The position numbers and the translations under genes were made by a program. This document shows, in pieces, positions 29,729 through 39,010 of a stretch of 64,000 nt of DNA. The first letter of the stretch is position 1, and each line of letters starts with the position of its first letter. Origin of the DNA: Kiloniella spongiae (lineage in GTDB: Bacteria; Pseudomonadota; Alphaproteobacteria; Kiloniellales; Kiloniellaceae); NCBI RefSeq assembly GCF_001026905.1, contig NZ_LAQL01000002.1, positions 620,001 to 684,000 on the forward strand. Reading direction: 5' to 3'. The notes below the pieces were generated by a model. It searched no databases and was not told the DNA's origin. It was given only the letters and a program-made list of their open reading frames with translations.

Positions 29729-31159
29729 TCAGGCGGCTGCAGTTTTTCTGCGCTCGATATAAGTATGTATTTGATCGGCAGCATCACGGGCATCCTTAAT
29801 CGCCCAGACCACCAGTGATGCACCGCGGACAATATCCCCTGCCGCAAAGACACCATCCAGTGCCGTCATCATCGTTGTGTTATCGACCCTAAGGGTGCCA
29901 TAGCTGCTAACTTCCAACCCTTGCTCATTAAACAGTTGGGGCAGGTTTTCCGGTGAGAAACCAAGCGCCTTGATAACCAGATCTGCAGGAATAGCCTCGC
30001 GAGAATCAGGAACAATCTGTGGAACTTGACGACCCGAGGAATCAGGCATGCCCAGATGCACTTTTGATACAAGCACCTCACAAACGTTTTCCTCACCAAC
30101 AAAAGCGTCCGGCGATGACAGCCATACAAACTCGACGCCTTCTTCTTCCGCGTTCTTCACTTCACGCTCGGACCCCGGCATGTTTTCTTTGTCCCGTCGA
30201 TAAAGACACTTGACTGACTTAGCTCCTTGACGAACAGCTGTACGGACACAATCCATCGCGGTATCACCTCCACCGATAACGACAACGTCTTTGTCCTTGG
30301 CATTCAGACCATCACTCATATGGTCGGATTTCATGCCAAGATCGCTACGATTTGCTTCTGTGAGGTAATAGAGCGCGGGCAGAATATTACCAAGCTCACT
30401 ACCTGGTAGACGTAAATCACGGGCCTGATAAACCCCGGTCGCGATCAAAAGCGCATTGTACTGCTCGCGAATTTCAGCAAAAGAAGTTGATCCGCCGATA
30501 TCAACGCCTAGATGGAAAATAATTCCAGCGTCTTCCAATAGCTTGATCCGGCGATCTACAACGTATTTTTCCAACTTAAACCCCGGAATTCCATAGGAAA
30601 GCAGTCCTCCTGCACGATCATAACGATCATAGACATGGACTTGATATCCCTTGCGTCGCAACTGTTCTGCAGCGGCCAACCCGCCCGGGCCAGCACCGAT
30701 GATACCAACTGTCTCAGGGCGTTCGCGCACAGGTGTGACAGGCTGGACCCAACCATTATCCCAAGCCGTGTCCGTTATATACTTCTCAACAGCACCAATC
30801 GTTACCGTTTCGTGCCCGGACTGCTGGATGACACACGACCCTTCACACAACCTGTCCTGAGGGCAAATACGTCCGCAGATTTCAGGAAAGTTATTTGTTG
30901 CCTGAGAGACTTCGTATGCTTCTTCCAAACGTCCATTAGCAGTGAGCATCAACCAGTCAGGAATATTATTAGAGACGGGACAATGAATTTGGCAAAAAGG
31001 AACTCCGCACTGAGAACACCGGCTCGCCTGGATTTGCGCCGCAGCTTCTGAAAAAGAATCGTAAATCTCACGAAAATCTTCATTACGCTGATCAGCTGGA
31101 CGCTTTTCAGGCATCTCTCTGCCTTGCTGAACAAATTTCAGCATCTTTTCGGACATCAT
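29729..31159 (-). CDS. gltD: glutamate synthase (NADPH) small subunit
   Basis: Beta subunit of 476 residues. It has an N-terminal ferredoxin-like region with two Cys clusters (CSQCGVPFCQIHCPVSNNIP and CGRICPQDRLCEGSC), an FAD Rossmann motif (GIIGAGPGGLAAAEQLRRKG, about 149-168) and an NADPH motif (VVIGGGDTAMDCVRTA). It passes electrons from NADPH to the GltB clusters. It heads the gltD-gltB operon; codons 1 and 2 are both ATG, so the start may be 31156. Upstream is a TTGACA-containing inverted repeat that may be its promoter/operator. Confidence 0.97.
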   Translation of the reverse strand: MMSEKMLKFVQQGREMPEKRPADQRNEDFREIYDSFSEAAAQIQASRCSQCGVPFCQIHCPVSNNIPDWLMLTANGRLEEAYEVSQATNNFPEICGRICPQDRLCEGSCVIQQSGHETVTIGAVEKYITDTAWDNGWVQPVTPVRERPETVGIIGAGPGGLAAAEQLRRKGYQVHVYDRYDRAGGLLSYGIPGFKLEKYVVDRRIKLLEDAGIIFHLGVDIGGSTSFAEIREQYNALLIATGVYQARDLRLPGSELGNILPALYYLTEANRSDLGMKSDHMSDGLNAKDKDVVVIGGGDTAMDCVRTAVRQGAKSVKCLYRRDKENMPGSEREVKNAEEEGVEFVWLSSPDAFVGEENVCEVLVSKVHLGMPDSSGRQVPQIVPDSREAIPADLVIKALGFSPENLPQLFNEQGLEVSSYGTLRVDNTTMMTALDGVFAAGDIVRGASLVVWAIKDARDAADQIHTYIERRKTAAA

Positions 31160-31280
31160 CTCACTCCTAATCGGGCAACTATTTTATTTTTATTCACAGA
31201 AGCTTGCTGGTTACTTCTTTGGAATTTGGGCCGCACCCGCAAATCATAATAATGATCAATAGACAATATAGGTAACTACA

Positions 31281-31298
31281 TTTGACCTATTTGTCAAA
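31281..31298. promoter_or_regulatory. inverted repeat in the gltDB promoter region
   Basis: TTTGAC, 6 bp, GTCAAA, about 125 nt before gltD. On the minus strand it contains TTGACA (31292-31297), a perfect -35 box; a convincing -10 at 17 nt is lacking (TACCTA), with TATATT four bases further. A dyad over a -35 box suggests a repressor site for glutamate synthase. Confidence 0.45.
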
Positions 31299-31380
31299 TT
31301 TAACCACAAAATAATGGCAAAAAAAACCCAAACTATTTCTAAACAATAGAATATAGTTCCGATTTGAGACTAAGTAACAA

Positions 31381-32310
31381 TTATTTCCCTTGATACACCC
31401 CCAGATAAGTCGGCAAAATGACCTCCGCATCCACCGGTGAGATACCAAACACCCCAAAGCCCGCAGCAGATTCAGCAACCACATTATCATTCTTAAGCAT
31501 CTTTAACTGATCTCGCGTCAAAGGCGGCTGAGGCAGCAACTCCATAAAGATGGCTTGCAAATAAGCAACTGAAAACGGCAAGGCAAGATATCGGCGCGAT
31601 CGCCCCGTATACCTTTGCAAAAGATCCAAACAATCACGGAAAGACAGAACTCTAGGACCACCAAGCTCATAAACTCGCCCGCCATACTCATCAGCTTGCT
31701 CGACGCACTTAACAATAACTTCCGCCACATCCCCAACATAAACAGGCTGAAATCTGGCCACTCCACCACCAACCAAAGGTAAGAAGGGGCTCAGAGACAT
31801 CATCCGAGCAAAGCGATTAAAAAAATCATCTTCTGGCCCGAATACAATACTTGGCCGCAAGATACTCGCCATTGGAAATGCCCCTAAAACAGCAACCTCT
31901 CCCTCTCCCTTACTACGACCATAAGCCGACGCAGAGGAAACATCCGCACCAATCGCAGAAACCTGAACAAATGCAGGAACACCGTTCATTTCCGCAATTT
32001 CCGCAATCATGCCCGGCAATTTATTATGCAGATAATCAAAACGCTGCTTTCCACCTTCAAACAGAATGCCGATCAAATTAACAACAGCGGAAGAGCCGCG
32101 AATCGCTTGCTCAAGTGATGCCCTATCCCCCACATTCGTATAAACAGACGTCACACACCCAACATCACCGCAGCAGGTCAAAAACGACGACTGCGCGCTA
32201 TCGCGAACAGCAAGCCGCACATGCCACCCGGCTCTCGCAAGCTTGGAAACGACATAACGTCCCAAAAAACCGGACCCACCAAAAACTGTCACAACCTTTG
32301 AAACACTCAT
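31381..32310 (-). CDS. complex I NDUFA9-like atypical SDR
   Basis: Atypical short-chain dehydrogenase of 309 residues related to the NDUFA9/39-kDa accessory subunit of complex I. The NAD(P) motif is VTVFGGSGFLGRYVVSKLARAGW at the N-terminus; SAIGADVSSASAYGRSKGEGE holds the degenerate YxxxK, and LRPSIVFGPEDDFFNRFA is typical of the family. In alphaproteobacteria it is a candidate complex I assembly or quinone-related protein. The Met at 32310 (MSVSKVV, GGGAAAAT upstream) is preferred over an upstream Met at 32394. Confidence 0.85.
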   Translation of the reverse strand: MSVSKVVTVFGGSGFLGRYVVSKLARAGWHVRLAVRDSAQSSFLTCCGDVGCVTSVYTNVGDRASLEQAIRGSSAVVNLIGILFEGGKQRFDYLHNKLPGMIAEIAEMNGVPAFVQVSAIGADVSSASAYGRSKGEGEVAVLGAFPMASILRPSIVFGPEDDFFNRFARMMSLSPFLPLVGGGVARFQPVYVGDVAEVIVKCVEQADEYGGRVYELGGPRVLSFRDCLDLLQRYTGRSRRYLALPFSVAYLQAIFMELLPQPPLTRDQLKMLKNDNVVAESAAGFGVFGISPVDAEVILPTYLGVYQGK

Positions 32311-32539
32311 ATTTTCCCGATCTGCACTTGTTATTAAATTATTAGAGGACACGATACCCAACAAACGATACGAACCAGCACCTGAAACCATCAATCATCC
32401 TTGACAGAAACAACTTTGCGGTGAGAATGCCGAGATTAACACAAAGTCGACGTTTTATTATTAGACTATTCACTTTATTGTCAGACGAACCACCCTGTTG
32501 CCAGCAACTACCGAGGCACAGATAATCAGGAGCCACATT

Positions 32540-33163
32540 GTGAGCGACGTAAAAATTCATCTCCACCAGACAGATTTGCCAGACGGTATCGATTTTGGCT
32601 CGTCCGTAGCTGTTGATTCAGAAACTATGGGCCTTAATCTTTCCCGGGACCGCCTGTGCCTCGTTCAACTTTCCGCTGGCGATGGGGTTTGCCACTTGGT
32701 ACAATTCAAAGATGGAAATTTTGACGCACCGAACTTAAAAGCTCTTTTCACAAACCAAGACGTTACAAAAATTTTCCATTTTGCCCGATTTGACCTCGCA
32801 GCGATCGAGCGCTATCTCGGCGTCACTTGCAATCCAGTGTACTGCACAAAGATCGCCTCCAAACTGATCAGAACCTACACTGATCGCCATGGCCTCAAAG
32901 AACTGTGCAAAGAGCTCTTAAGTGTCGATATCTCCAAACAACAACAATCCTCTGACTGGGGTTCTCCCGATCTCAGCGAAGATCAACTTCGCTATGCCGC
33001 TTCTGACGTTCTATACCTTCACCGTATGGTAAAAATTCTGGACGAACGACTTGCCAGAGAAGGTCGCAGCGAAATGGCAAAAGCGTGCTTTGACTTCCTC
33101 CCCTGGAGAGCAAAGCTGGACATAGCAGGCTGGGATGAAACAGACATTTTCGCACACTCATAA
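32540..33163 (+). CDS. rnd: ribonuclease D-type 3'-5' exonuclease
   Basis: DEDD exonuclease of 207 residues, the short alphaproteobacterial form without the HRDC domains of E. coli RNase D. Exo I is VAVDSETMGLNLSRDRLCLV (Asp and Glu), Exo II is KIFHFARFDLAAI, Exo III is RYAASDVLYLHRM (Tyr-Asp). It trims 3' ends of tRNA and other stable RNAs. The start is GTG at 32540, placed by AGGAG 7 nt upstream; the longer frame to 32498 is not supported. Rnd next to kdsD-lpt is a common alphaproteobacterial arrangement. A terminator follows, so it is separate from kdsD. Confidence 0.93.
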   Translation: MSDVKIHLHQTDLPDGIDFGSSVAVDSETMGLNLSRDRLCLVQLSAGDGVCHLVQFKDGNFDAPNLKALFTNQDVTKIFHFARFDLAAIERYLGVTCNPVYCTKIASKLIRTYTDRHGLKELCKELLSVDISKQQQSSDWGSPDLSEDQLRYAASDVLYLHRMVKILDERLAREGRSEMAKACFDFLPWRAKLDIAGWDETDIFAHS

Positions 33164-33214
33164 ATATCCGCCATCTTTGCGCCCTTTTTGAAGTACATTT
33201 TTGCTATTCGTTTT

Positions 33215-33245
33215 CCGGCACTTTTTTAAGGTGCCGGTTTTACTT
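33215..33245 (+). terminator. Rho-independent terminator of rnd
   Basis: Stem CCGGCAC / GTGCCGG with a 9-nt loop, followed by TTTTACTT, 51 nt past the rnd stop. Confidence 0.8.
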
Positions 33246-33348
33246 CCCGTTAAATAACGTGTACCAATTAAGTATGACATGCACCATTAGTGCCAGTTTA
33301 TATTTTGCCTGGAACACAAATCCAGGAAATGGGATAAAAATCTAGAAA

Positions 33349-34353
33349 ATGGCTAACGCAGTTCATAATTCTGAGCCGGAAATGACAACAACACCAAACA
33401 ATGCCACACAAGCAATAGATACAGCTCGTCGGGTTCTTGATTTAGAAGCAAAAGGTCTTCAACAATTAAGCGCTGAATTAAACGGCAGCTTTGTCGAGGC
33501 CCTGAACATACTGACGGGAGTAACTGGTCGCGTCATTATATCCGGCATGGGTAAAAGCGGGCATATTGCCAAGAAAATTGCGGCAACATTGGCATCCACG
33601 GGAACACCCGCCTATTGCGTCCATCCTGGCGAAGCCAGTCATGGTGATCTCGGCATGATTACCCGTAGCGATGCCGTCCTTGCCATGTCAAATTCCGGAA
33701 ACACATCAGAGCTTAGTGATCTGATTACTTATACGAGGCGCTTCGGCATCCCTCTCATTGCAATGACCAGCAGGGCGAATTCCGCTTTGGCCGAGGCGGC
33801 GGACGTTGCTCTTATCCTCCCATCACTACCCGAAGCTTGCCCTCATGGTCTAGCTCCCACAACATCGACAACCATGTCACTAGCACTCGGCGATGCTTTA
33901 GCGATTGCGCTAATGGAGCAAAAAAATTTCCAACCACAGGATTTTAAAGTTTTTCATCCCGGCGGTGCACTTGGAAATCAACTCCTAAAAGTATCTGACA
34001 TTATGCACAACAATGAGCTTCCACTCTGTGCCGGCAATACATCCATGACTGAAACCATTCTTATCATGACACAACGCTCGTTTGGTTGCATTGGCGTCAC
34101 GAATCAGGACGGTCAACTGGCAGGGATCATCACTGATGGTGATTTAAGACGACACATGGACACAGACCTCCTATCAATGACCGCAGAAAGCGTCATGACA
34201 CCCGCGCCTAAAACCATCCGCCCTTCGGCTCTCGCAGCTGAGGCATTGGGGCAAATGAATGAACGCTCAATCACCAGCCTCTTTGTCACCGAAGACGAAG
34301 TCCCTGTTGGCATCATCCACATCCACGACTGCCTCCGCGCAGGGATTGCCTGA
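33349..34353 (+). CDS. kdsD: arabinose-5-phosphate isomerase (KdsD/KpsF/GutQ family)
   Basis: Isomerase of 334 residues that makes D-arabinose 5-phosphate, precursor of KDO in LPS. It has a SIS domain (about 40-180; ISGMGKSGHIAKKIAATLAS and HPGEASHGDLGMI with catalytic His/Lys region) and a tandem CBS pair (about 215-330; VSDIMHNNELPLC and VMTPAPKTIRPSAL). The lptC gene follows after 14 nt, with no kdsC phosphatase gene between them as there would be in enterobacteria. The start could also be the Met at codon 12. Confidence 0.95.
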   Translation: MANAVHNSEPEMTTTPNNATQAIDTARRVLDLEAKGLQQLSAELNGSFVEALNILTGVTGRVIISGMGKSGHIAKKIAATLASTGTPAYCVHPGEASHGDLGMITRSDAVLAMSNSGNTSELSDLITYTRRFGIPLIAMTSRANSALAEAADVALILPSLPEACPHGLAPTTSTTMSLALGDALAIALMEQKNFQPQDFKVFHPGGALGNQLLKVSDIMHNNELPLCAGNTSMTETILIMTQRSFGCIGVTNQDGQLAGIITDGDLRRHMDTDLLSMTAESVMTPAPKTIRPSALAAEALGQMNERSITSLFVTEDEVPVGIIHIHDCLRAGIA

Positions 34354-34367
34354 GGCTACGAAACGGC

Positions 34368-35072
34368 ATGAGTTCAACCGCCAGATCTAACAAAGAAAAT
34401 AGCACAGCCACTCAGAATGAACCGGAGCTTGTAACGCCCGTTAAACCTCCTCGGTTTTCCGGCGGTAACGCTTACAGCGTTTTTGTCAGCATTGCGAAAG
34501 TAACGCTTCCTTTTTTTGCTGTCGTTCTGATTCTGCTGGTGATTGTCTGGCCTCAACTCGAAGAGCAAGTAATTACCGAAGGCACAGCTATCGGTAATAG
34601 CATTTTGGAATCAAGTACCCCAGATACTTTGAGCGCTCTGAACCCAAAATACCTCGGACTTGATGAAAAGAATCAGCCCTATACGATTATCGCTGACCTT
34701 GCCGAGCAGTCCAGCGAACGTGAAAACGAGATCTTTTTGACCCTTCCCAAAGCTGACATCACACTGGAAGATGGCACTTGGCTTGCCCTCTCGGCAAAAA
34801 CAGGCATGTATGACAGAGATGCAAAATATCTGAACCTGAATGGCAATGTGAATATTTTTCAAGATCAAGGCTTTGAAATCGTAACCGAAGAAGCCATGTT
34901 TGATGCAAAAGCCAGCTCGGCTTACGGGCAAATGTCCGTTCAAGGTCATGGGCCAGCCGGAACAATAAATTCCGAAGGCTTTGTCATCACTGATCGTGGA
35001 AAACGTATAACCTTTACTGGCAAAAGTAAGCTGATCATCTTTCCTGGGGCTCAGGAGGCCCTGAAACAATGA
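34368..35072 (+). CDS. lptC: LPS export protein LptC
   Basis: Bitopic inner-membrane protein of 234 residues. A hydrophilic 37-residue N-terminus is followed by one membrane helix (about 40-65, VTLPFFAVVLILLVIVWPQL) and a periplasmic beta-jellyroll LptC/OstA-like domain. It receives LPS from LptB2FG and passes it to LptA. The stop overlaps the lptA start (ATGA). Confidence 0.93.
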   Translation: MSSTARSNKENSTATQNEPELVTPVKPPRFSGGNAYSVFVSIAKVTLPFFAVVLILLVIVWPQLEEQVITEGTAIGNSILESSTPDTLSALNPKYLGLDEKNQPYTIIADLAEQSSERENEIFLTLPKADITLEDGTWLALSAKTGMYDRDAKYLNLNGNVNIFQDQGFEIVTEEAMFDAKASSAYGQMSVQGHGPAGTINSEGFVITDRGKRITFTGKSKLIIFPGAQEALKQ

Positions 35073-35881
35073 CCCGTCTAGTAACAACTTTGGCTTTAAT
35101 TCTCAGCATTACTATGGCGCAAGGCAACTCAGTTTTTGCCCAAGGCGTGACAGAAGGTTTAGGCGACAGCAACGTTCCCCTAGAAATCAATGCCGATGAA
35201 GGCATTGAATGGCGCAGAGACCTCAAACAATACGTCGCAAGCGGAAATGCCCGTGCCGCACAAGGCGAATTGGAAGTCTTTGGTGATCAACTCGTCGCCC
35301 ACTACCGAGAAGGTGTAGAAGGAGGTACAGAGATTTACCGTGTCGATGCTGTTGGCAATGTCAAAATTGTCTCCCCCGGTGAAGTAGCCTATGGCGACAA
35401 CGGAGTCTACGATATTGATAAACAGGTTATGGTATTAACCGGTCAAAATCTGCGTATGGTTAGCGGCGCGGATACCATTACAGCACGCGACAGTCTTGAA
35501 TATTGGGAAACCAAACAACTCGCGGTGGCACGCGGCAATGCAATTGCTATACGCGAAGACAAGCGCGTACACGGCAATGTTTTGACAGCTCACTTTGTTC
35601 GTGACACAGAGAATAAACTGGAAATAGAACGTATTGACGCTCATGGCGATGTTCGTGTTGCCACCAAAACAGAGTATGCTACCGGAGACAAAGGTGTCTA
35701 TTTTGTCAAACAAGAGTTAGCCAATCTGATTGGAAACGTGAAAATAACTCAGGGGGAAAACCAAATGAATGGGGACGAAGCACAGTTTAATCTGGCAACC
35801 GGCGTCAGCAAGCTTGTGAGTAAGAGTGGCAAGCCCGTTCAAGGTCTAATCCTACCATCAAGCAAAAAGAAAAACCCATGA
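35069..35881 (+). CDS. lptA: LPS transport periplasmic protein LptA
   Basis: Periplasmic bridge protein of 270 residues, longer than E. coli LptA (185). Signal peptide at about 1-24 (ending NSVFA), then OstA/LptA beta-jellyroll repeats: [21 protein letters not shown], followed by further VDAVGNVKI and IDAHGDVRV repeats. Oligomers carry LPS across the periplasm. Translation is coupled to lptC and lptB by 4-nt overlaps on both sides. Confidence 0.94.
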   Translation: MTRLVTTLALILSITMAQGNSVFAQGVTEGLGDSNVPLEINADEGIEWRRDLKQYVASGNARAAQGELEVFGDQLVAHYREGVEGGTEIYRVDAVGNVKIVSPGEVAYGDNGVYDIDKQVMVLTGQNLRMVSGADTITARDSLEYWETKQLAVARGNAIAIREDKRVHGNVLTAHFVRDTENKLEIERIDAHGDVRVATKTEYATGDKGVYFVKQELANLIGNVKITQGENQMNGDEAQFNLATGVSKLVSKSGKPVQGLILPSSKKKNP

Positions 35882-36663
35882 CCGACAAGCAACATCCTAC
35901 CAATCAAGAAAGCAGCACCAAACCATCTCTTGTTGCAGACAATCAAGGCTTGATGGCCACAAATATCGGAAAAAGCTTTAAAAAACGCCCTGTTCTTCGC
36001 GCTGTTACAATGCGCGTCCAACGAGGGGAAGTTGTCGGATTACTTGGCCCCAATGGTGCAGGAAAAACCACCAGCTTCTATATTATTACCGGCCTGCTCT
36101 CTCCGGATTCAGGTTGGGTTACCCTGGACAATAAAGACATTACAGATCTTCCTATGTACCGCAGGTCACGTATGGGGATTGGCTACCTCCCACAAGAAGC
36201 CTCCATCTTTAGAGGCCTGACCGTTGAACAAAACATTCGCGGTGTCTTGGAAGTTGTTGAATCAGTTCGCAGCAAGAGAGAAGCAAAACTGGATAGTTTG
36301 CTAGCAGAATTCTCAATCACACACCTTAGAAACACGCCTGCCATTGCCCTTTCAGGTGGCGAAAGAAGACGTGTTGAGATTGCCCGTGCACTCGCCTCAG
36401 ACCCAAGTTTCATTTTGCTGGATGAACCATTAGCTGGTATTGACCCAATTGCCGTTGGCGACATTCGCGACCTTGTCATGCACCTGAAAGATCGCGGTAT
36501 CGGCGTATTAATTACCGATCACAACGTGCGTGAAACTCTTGATATTGTTGATAGAGCATACATTATTCACGACGGCATGGTGCTTATGGAAGGCACACCA
36601 GGCGAAATCGTAAACAATGACGATGTTCGTCGCGTTTACCTAGGAGAAAGGTTTAGCCTTTAA
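35878..36663 (+). CDS. lptB: LPS export ABC transporter ATP-binding protein
   Basis: ATPase of 261 residues with Walker A ([19 protein letters not shown]), Q-loop, ABC signature ([16 protein letters not shown]), Walker B ([13 protein letters not shown]) and H-loop ([10 protein letters not shown]). An N-terminal extension of about 20 polar residues precedes the usual start. It powers LPS extraction with LptFG, which are not in this window. It overlaps lptA by 4 nt and precedes rpoN by 11 nt. Confidence 0.97.
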   Translation: MTDKQHPTNQESSTKPSLVADNQGLMATNIGKSFKKRPVLRAVTMRVQRGEVVGLLGPNGAGKTTSFYIITGLLSPDSGWVTLDNKDITDLPMYRRSRMGIGYLPQEASIFRGLTVEQNIRGVLEVVESVRSKREAKLDSLLAEFSITHLRNTPAIALSGGERRRVEIARALASDPSFILLDEPLAGIDPIAVGDIRDLVMHLKDRGIGVLITDHNVRETLDIVDRAYIIHDGMVLMEGTPGEIVNNDDVRRVYLGERFSL

Positions 36664-36674
36664 GGGTTATACCT

Positions 36675-38204
36675 ATGGCAATTTCGCAAAGACTAGAGCT
36701 GAGGCAGAGTCAAAGCCTCGTCATGACACCGCAATTGCAACAGGCAATCAAACTGCTGCAACTGTCAAACATAGAGCTCGCAGAATACGTCCAACAAGAG
36801 GTCGAACAAAATCCTCTTCTGGATCGGGATGATGGCACCCAAAACGCAACGCTTGTCGACACAGATTCCACTGACCTCCATTCCGCCGCCGCCGCCCCTT
36901 CAGAAAACGAAAATCAGCAACCAGACTCGTTAGAACTATCAAACGCCGAAACTCTGCCTGACAATAACCAGGCACCGCTGGATAATGATTTTGATAATTA
37001 CTACGATAGCAGTCCAGACAATCAGTGGAATGATCAGGACACGGCATTTTCGAGCTGGGGCGCAGGTGGAAACACACGCTTTGACGATGCAGAGTATTCA
37101 CTGGAAAACAGGTTGCGTGATACCGTAACTCTCCGCGACCATCTTCGCGAACAGTTACAAATGGAAGTTGACGAGCCAACCGAGCGGCTGATTGGCGTTC
37201 ACCTCATCGACCACGTTGATGAAGCTGGCTACATGAAAGCCTCACTTGATGAAATTTCAGATCAGCTGGGATGTCCGTTAGATTTGGTTGAATCTGTACT
37301 TCAAACACTCCAGTCATTTGACCCTGTCGGCATCTGTGCACGCGACCTCGGCGAATGCCTGGCCATCCAACTTGCGGAACAGAACCGCTTAGACCCGGCA
37401 ATACAGGCTTTACTGGATAATCTTGAACTTCTCGCAAAGCGTGACCTGAAAGGCTTAAAGCAGGTTTGTGGAGTCGATGAAGAAGACATAACAGATATGA
37501 TTGCGGAAATTCGCGCGTTGAACCCGCGCCCCGCAGCGACCTTTGACACCAGCGACGTCGAGACCGTTATCCCCGAGGTCATTATTAAATCAGATAACGC
37601 TGGCGGGTGGCGCATAGAACTCAACAATGACGCTCTGCCCAAAGTTCTGATTAATAATAAATATCATGGAACTGTTTCTGACCTGGCCCGAACAAAAGAA
37701 GATAAATCCTATATATCCGAGCAGCTACAATCTGCAAACTGGCTAATCAAAGCGCTCCATCAACGGGCGACGACGGTTCTTAAGGTCGCGACAGAGATTG
37801 TACGCCAGCAAGATGGCTTTTTACAAAAAGGCGTACAAGCCCTTAAACCACTAACACTCAAGGACATTGCCGAAGTTATTGAAATGCATGAATCAACGGT
37901 CAGCCGCGTTACATCTAACAAATATATGGTCACACCGCGCGGCACCTTTGAAATGAAGTACTTCTTCACGTCCTCCATTAGTGGAGGAGATGGTGATGCT
38001 CATTCATCTGAAGCCGTACGAGACCGTATCAAAAACCTTATTGATCAGGAAGATGCAAAGAAGATTCTGTCCGATGATGCTTTGGTTACCAAACTTAAAG
38101 CAGAAGGAATCGATATCGCGCGACGTACTGTCGCAAAATATCGCGAAGCCTTGGGAATCCCTTCTTCAGTGCAAAGAAGACGTGAAAAAAAGCTCTCTTT
38201 TTGA
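36675..38204 (+). CDS. rpoN: RNA polymerase sigma-54 factor
   Basis: Sigma-54 of 509 residues. Region I (1-50: LELRQSQSLVMTPQLQQAIKLLQLS) is glutamine/leucine-rich and contacts activators. Region II (about 55-130) is acidic and asparagine-rich. The core-binding domain follows, then the DNA-binding domain with the helix-turn-helix (ESTVSRVTSNKYMVTPRGTF) and a C-terminal RpoN box (ARRTVAKYREALGIP). It directs -24/-12 promoters for nitrogen and other functions. It is the last gene of the lptCAB-rpoN block before a separately promoted hpf. Confidence 0.97.
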   Translation: MAISQRLELRQSQSLVMTPQLQQAIKLLQLSNIELAEYVQQEVEQNPLLDRDDGTQNATLVDTDSTDLHSAAAAPSENENQQPDSLELSNAETLPDNNQAPLDNDFDNYYDSSPDNQWNDQDTAFSSWGAGGNTRFDDAEYSLENRLRDTVTLRDHLREQLQMEVDEPTERLIGVHLIDHVDEAGYMKASLDEISDQLGCPLDLVESVLQTLQSFDPVGICARDLGECLAIQLAEQNRLDPAIQALLDNLELLAKRDLKGLKQVCGVDEEDITDMIAEIRALNPRPAATFDTSDVETVIPEVIIKSDNAGGWRIELNNDALPKVLINNKYHGTVSDLARTKEDKSYISEQLQSANWLIKALHQRATTVLKVATEIVRQQDGFLQKGVQALKPLTLKDIAEVIEMHESTVSRVTSNKYMVTPRGTFEMKYFFTSSISGGDGDAHSSEAVRDRIKNLIDQEDAKKILSDDALVTKLKAEGIDIARRTVAKYREALGIPSSVQRRREKKLSF

Positions 38205-38223
38205 TTTTTTTCGCGTAACAAAA

Positions 38224-38252
38224 TCGACTTATTCCAAAAGACTATGTATACT
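38224..38252 (+). promoter_or_regulatory. sigma-70-type promoter between rpoN and hpf
   Basis: TCGACT (38224-38229), 17 nt, TATACT (38247-38252), predicting a start near 38258. The transcript would carry the 23-codon ORF at 38285 and then hpf with a leader of about 150 nt. Confidence 0.55.
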
Positions 38253-38284
38253 ACCCATGTCGTGTATCACTACGGGAGGAAAAC

Positions 38285-38356
38285 ATGGTTCAACCTACTA
38301 TCCTTGACTCCGATAAACGACGTCACTATGGTGCCGCCCCAGATAGCGGGGCTTGA
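38285..38356 (+). CDS. 23-codon small ORF ahead of hpf
   Basis: Short frame, ATG to TGA, with GGGAGG at a 5-nt spacing, the strongest ribosome binding site in this cluster. The peptide starts MVQPTILDSDKRRHYG, is hydrophilic with a KRRH basic centre, and ends in Ala/Gly/Ser-rich residues. It has no membrane character. It lies 27 nt after a predicted transcription start and 55 nt before hpf. It could be a regulatory leader peptide or a small protein; I know no homologue. Confidence 0.5.
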   Translation: MVQPTILDSDKRRHYGAAPDSGA

Positions 38357-38411
38357 CTGGCACATATGGCCATTACGCTAACCCCCTTAACAATTCAGAG
38401 AATTTGTTCAC

Positions 38412-38981
38412 ATGCAGCTTTCCGTTAAAGGCAAGCAGCTCGACGTTGGCGACGCGCTGCGCACTCATATAGAAAATAACCTTTCCGCTACTTTGGATAA
38501 GTATTTTGGTGACGCCATTGATGTAAATGTCACTATGTCCAAAAACGCCTACCTTTACCGAGCAACTGTGGTTGCACATGTAGGTAAAAATATTCGCCTG
38601 GAAGCAAATGGCGAGGCAGGAGAACCTTATCCTGCGTTTGATCTAGCAGCTGAACGTTTATCCAAACGTCTCCGCCGTCATAAACGCAAACTTCGTGACG
38701 ATCATGCTGAAGGCGGCAAAGAAGCCACTCATGCCCAGCATTACATTCTGTCGGGCGAAGAAGAAAAGGATGATCACCAGGAGGAAGTCGAAGACAGCCC
38801 CTTGATCGTCGCAGAGATGGCAACCGAAATCCCGACCTTAACAGCCGGATTGGCTGTGATGCGTATGGATTTGGAAGACCTTCCAGCCATGATGTTCCGC
38901 AACAGCAAACACGGTGGTCTGAACATGATATACCGTCGTGCTGATGGAAATATCGGGTGGGTTGACCCATCAAAGAGCTAA
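38412..38981 (+). CDS. hpf: ribosome hibernation-promoting factor, long form
   Basis: Product of 189 residues. The N-terminal S30AE domain (1-100, MQLSVKGKQLDVGDALRTHI) binds the 30S decoding centre; a charged linker (about 100-130) leads to the C-terminal dimerisation domain (about 130-185, MRMDLEDLPAMMFRNSKHGG). This long architecture makes 100S ribosome dimers alone. Placement between rpoN and ptsN is conserved across proteobacteria. Confidence 0.95.
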   Translation: MQLSVKGKQLDVGDALRTHIENNLSATLDKYFGDAIDVNVTMSKNAYLYRATVVAHVGKNIRLEANGEAGEPYPAFDLAAERLSKRLRRHKRKLRDDHAEGGKEATHAQHYILSGEEEKDDHQEEVEDSPLIVAEMATEIPTLTAGLAVMRMDLEDLPAMMFRNSKHGGLNMIYRRADGNIGWVDPSKS

Positions 38982-39010
38982 GACGCGAATAACTAAAGAC
39001 TATACATGTA

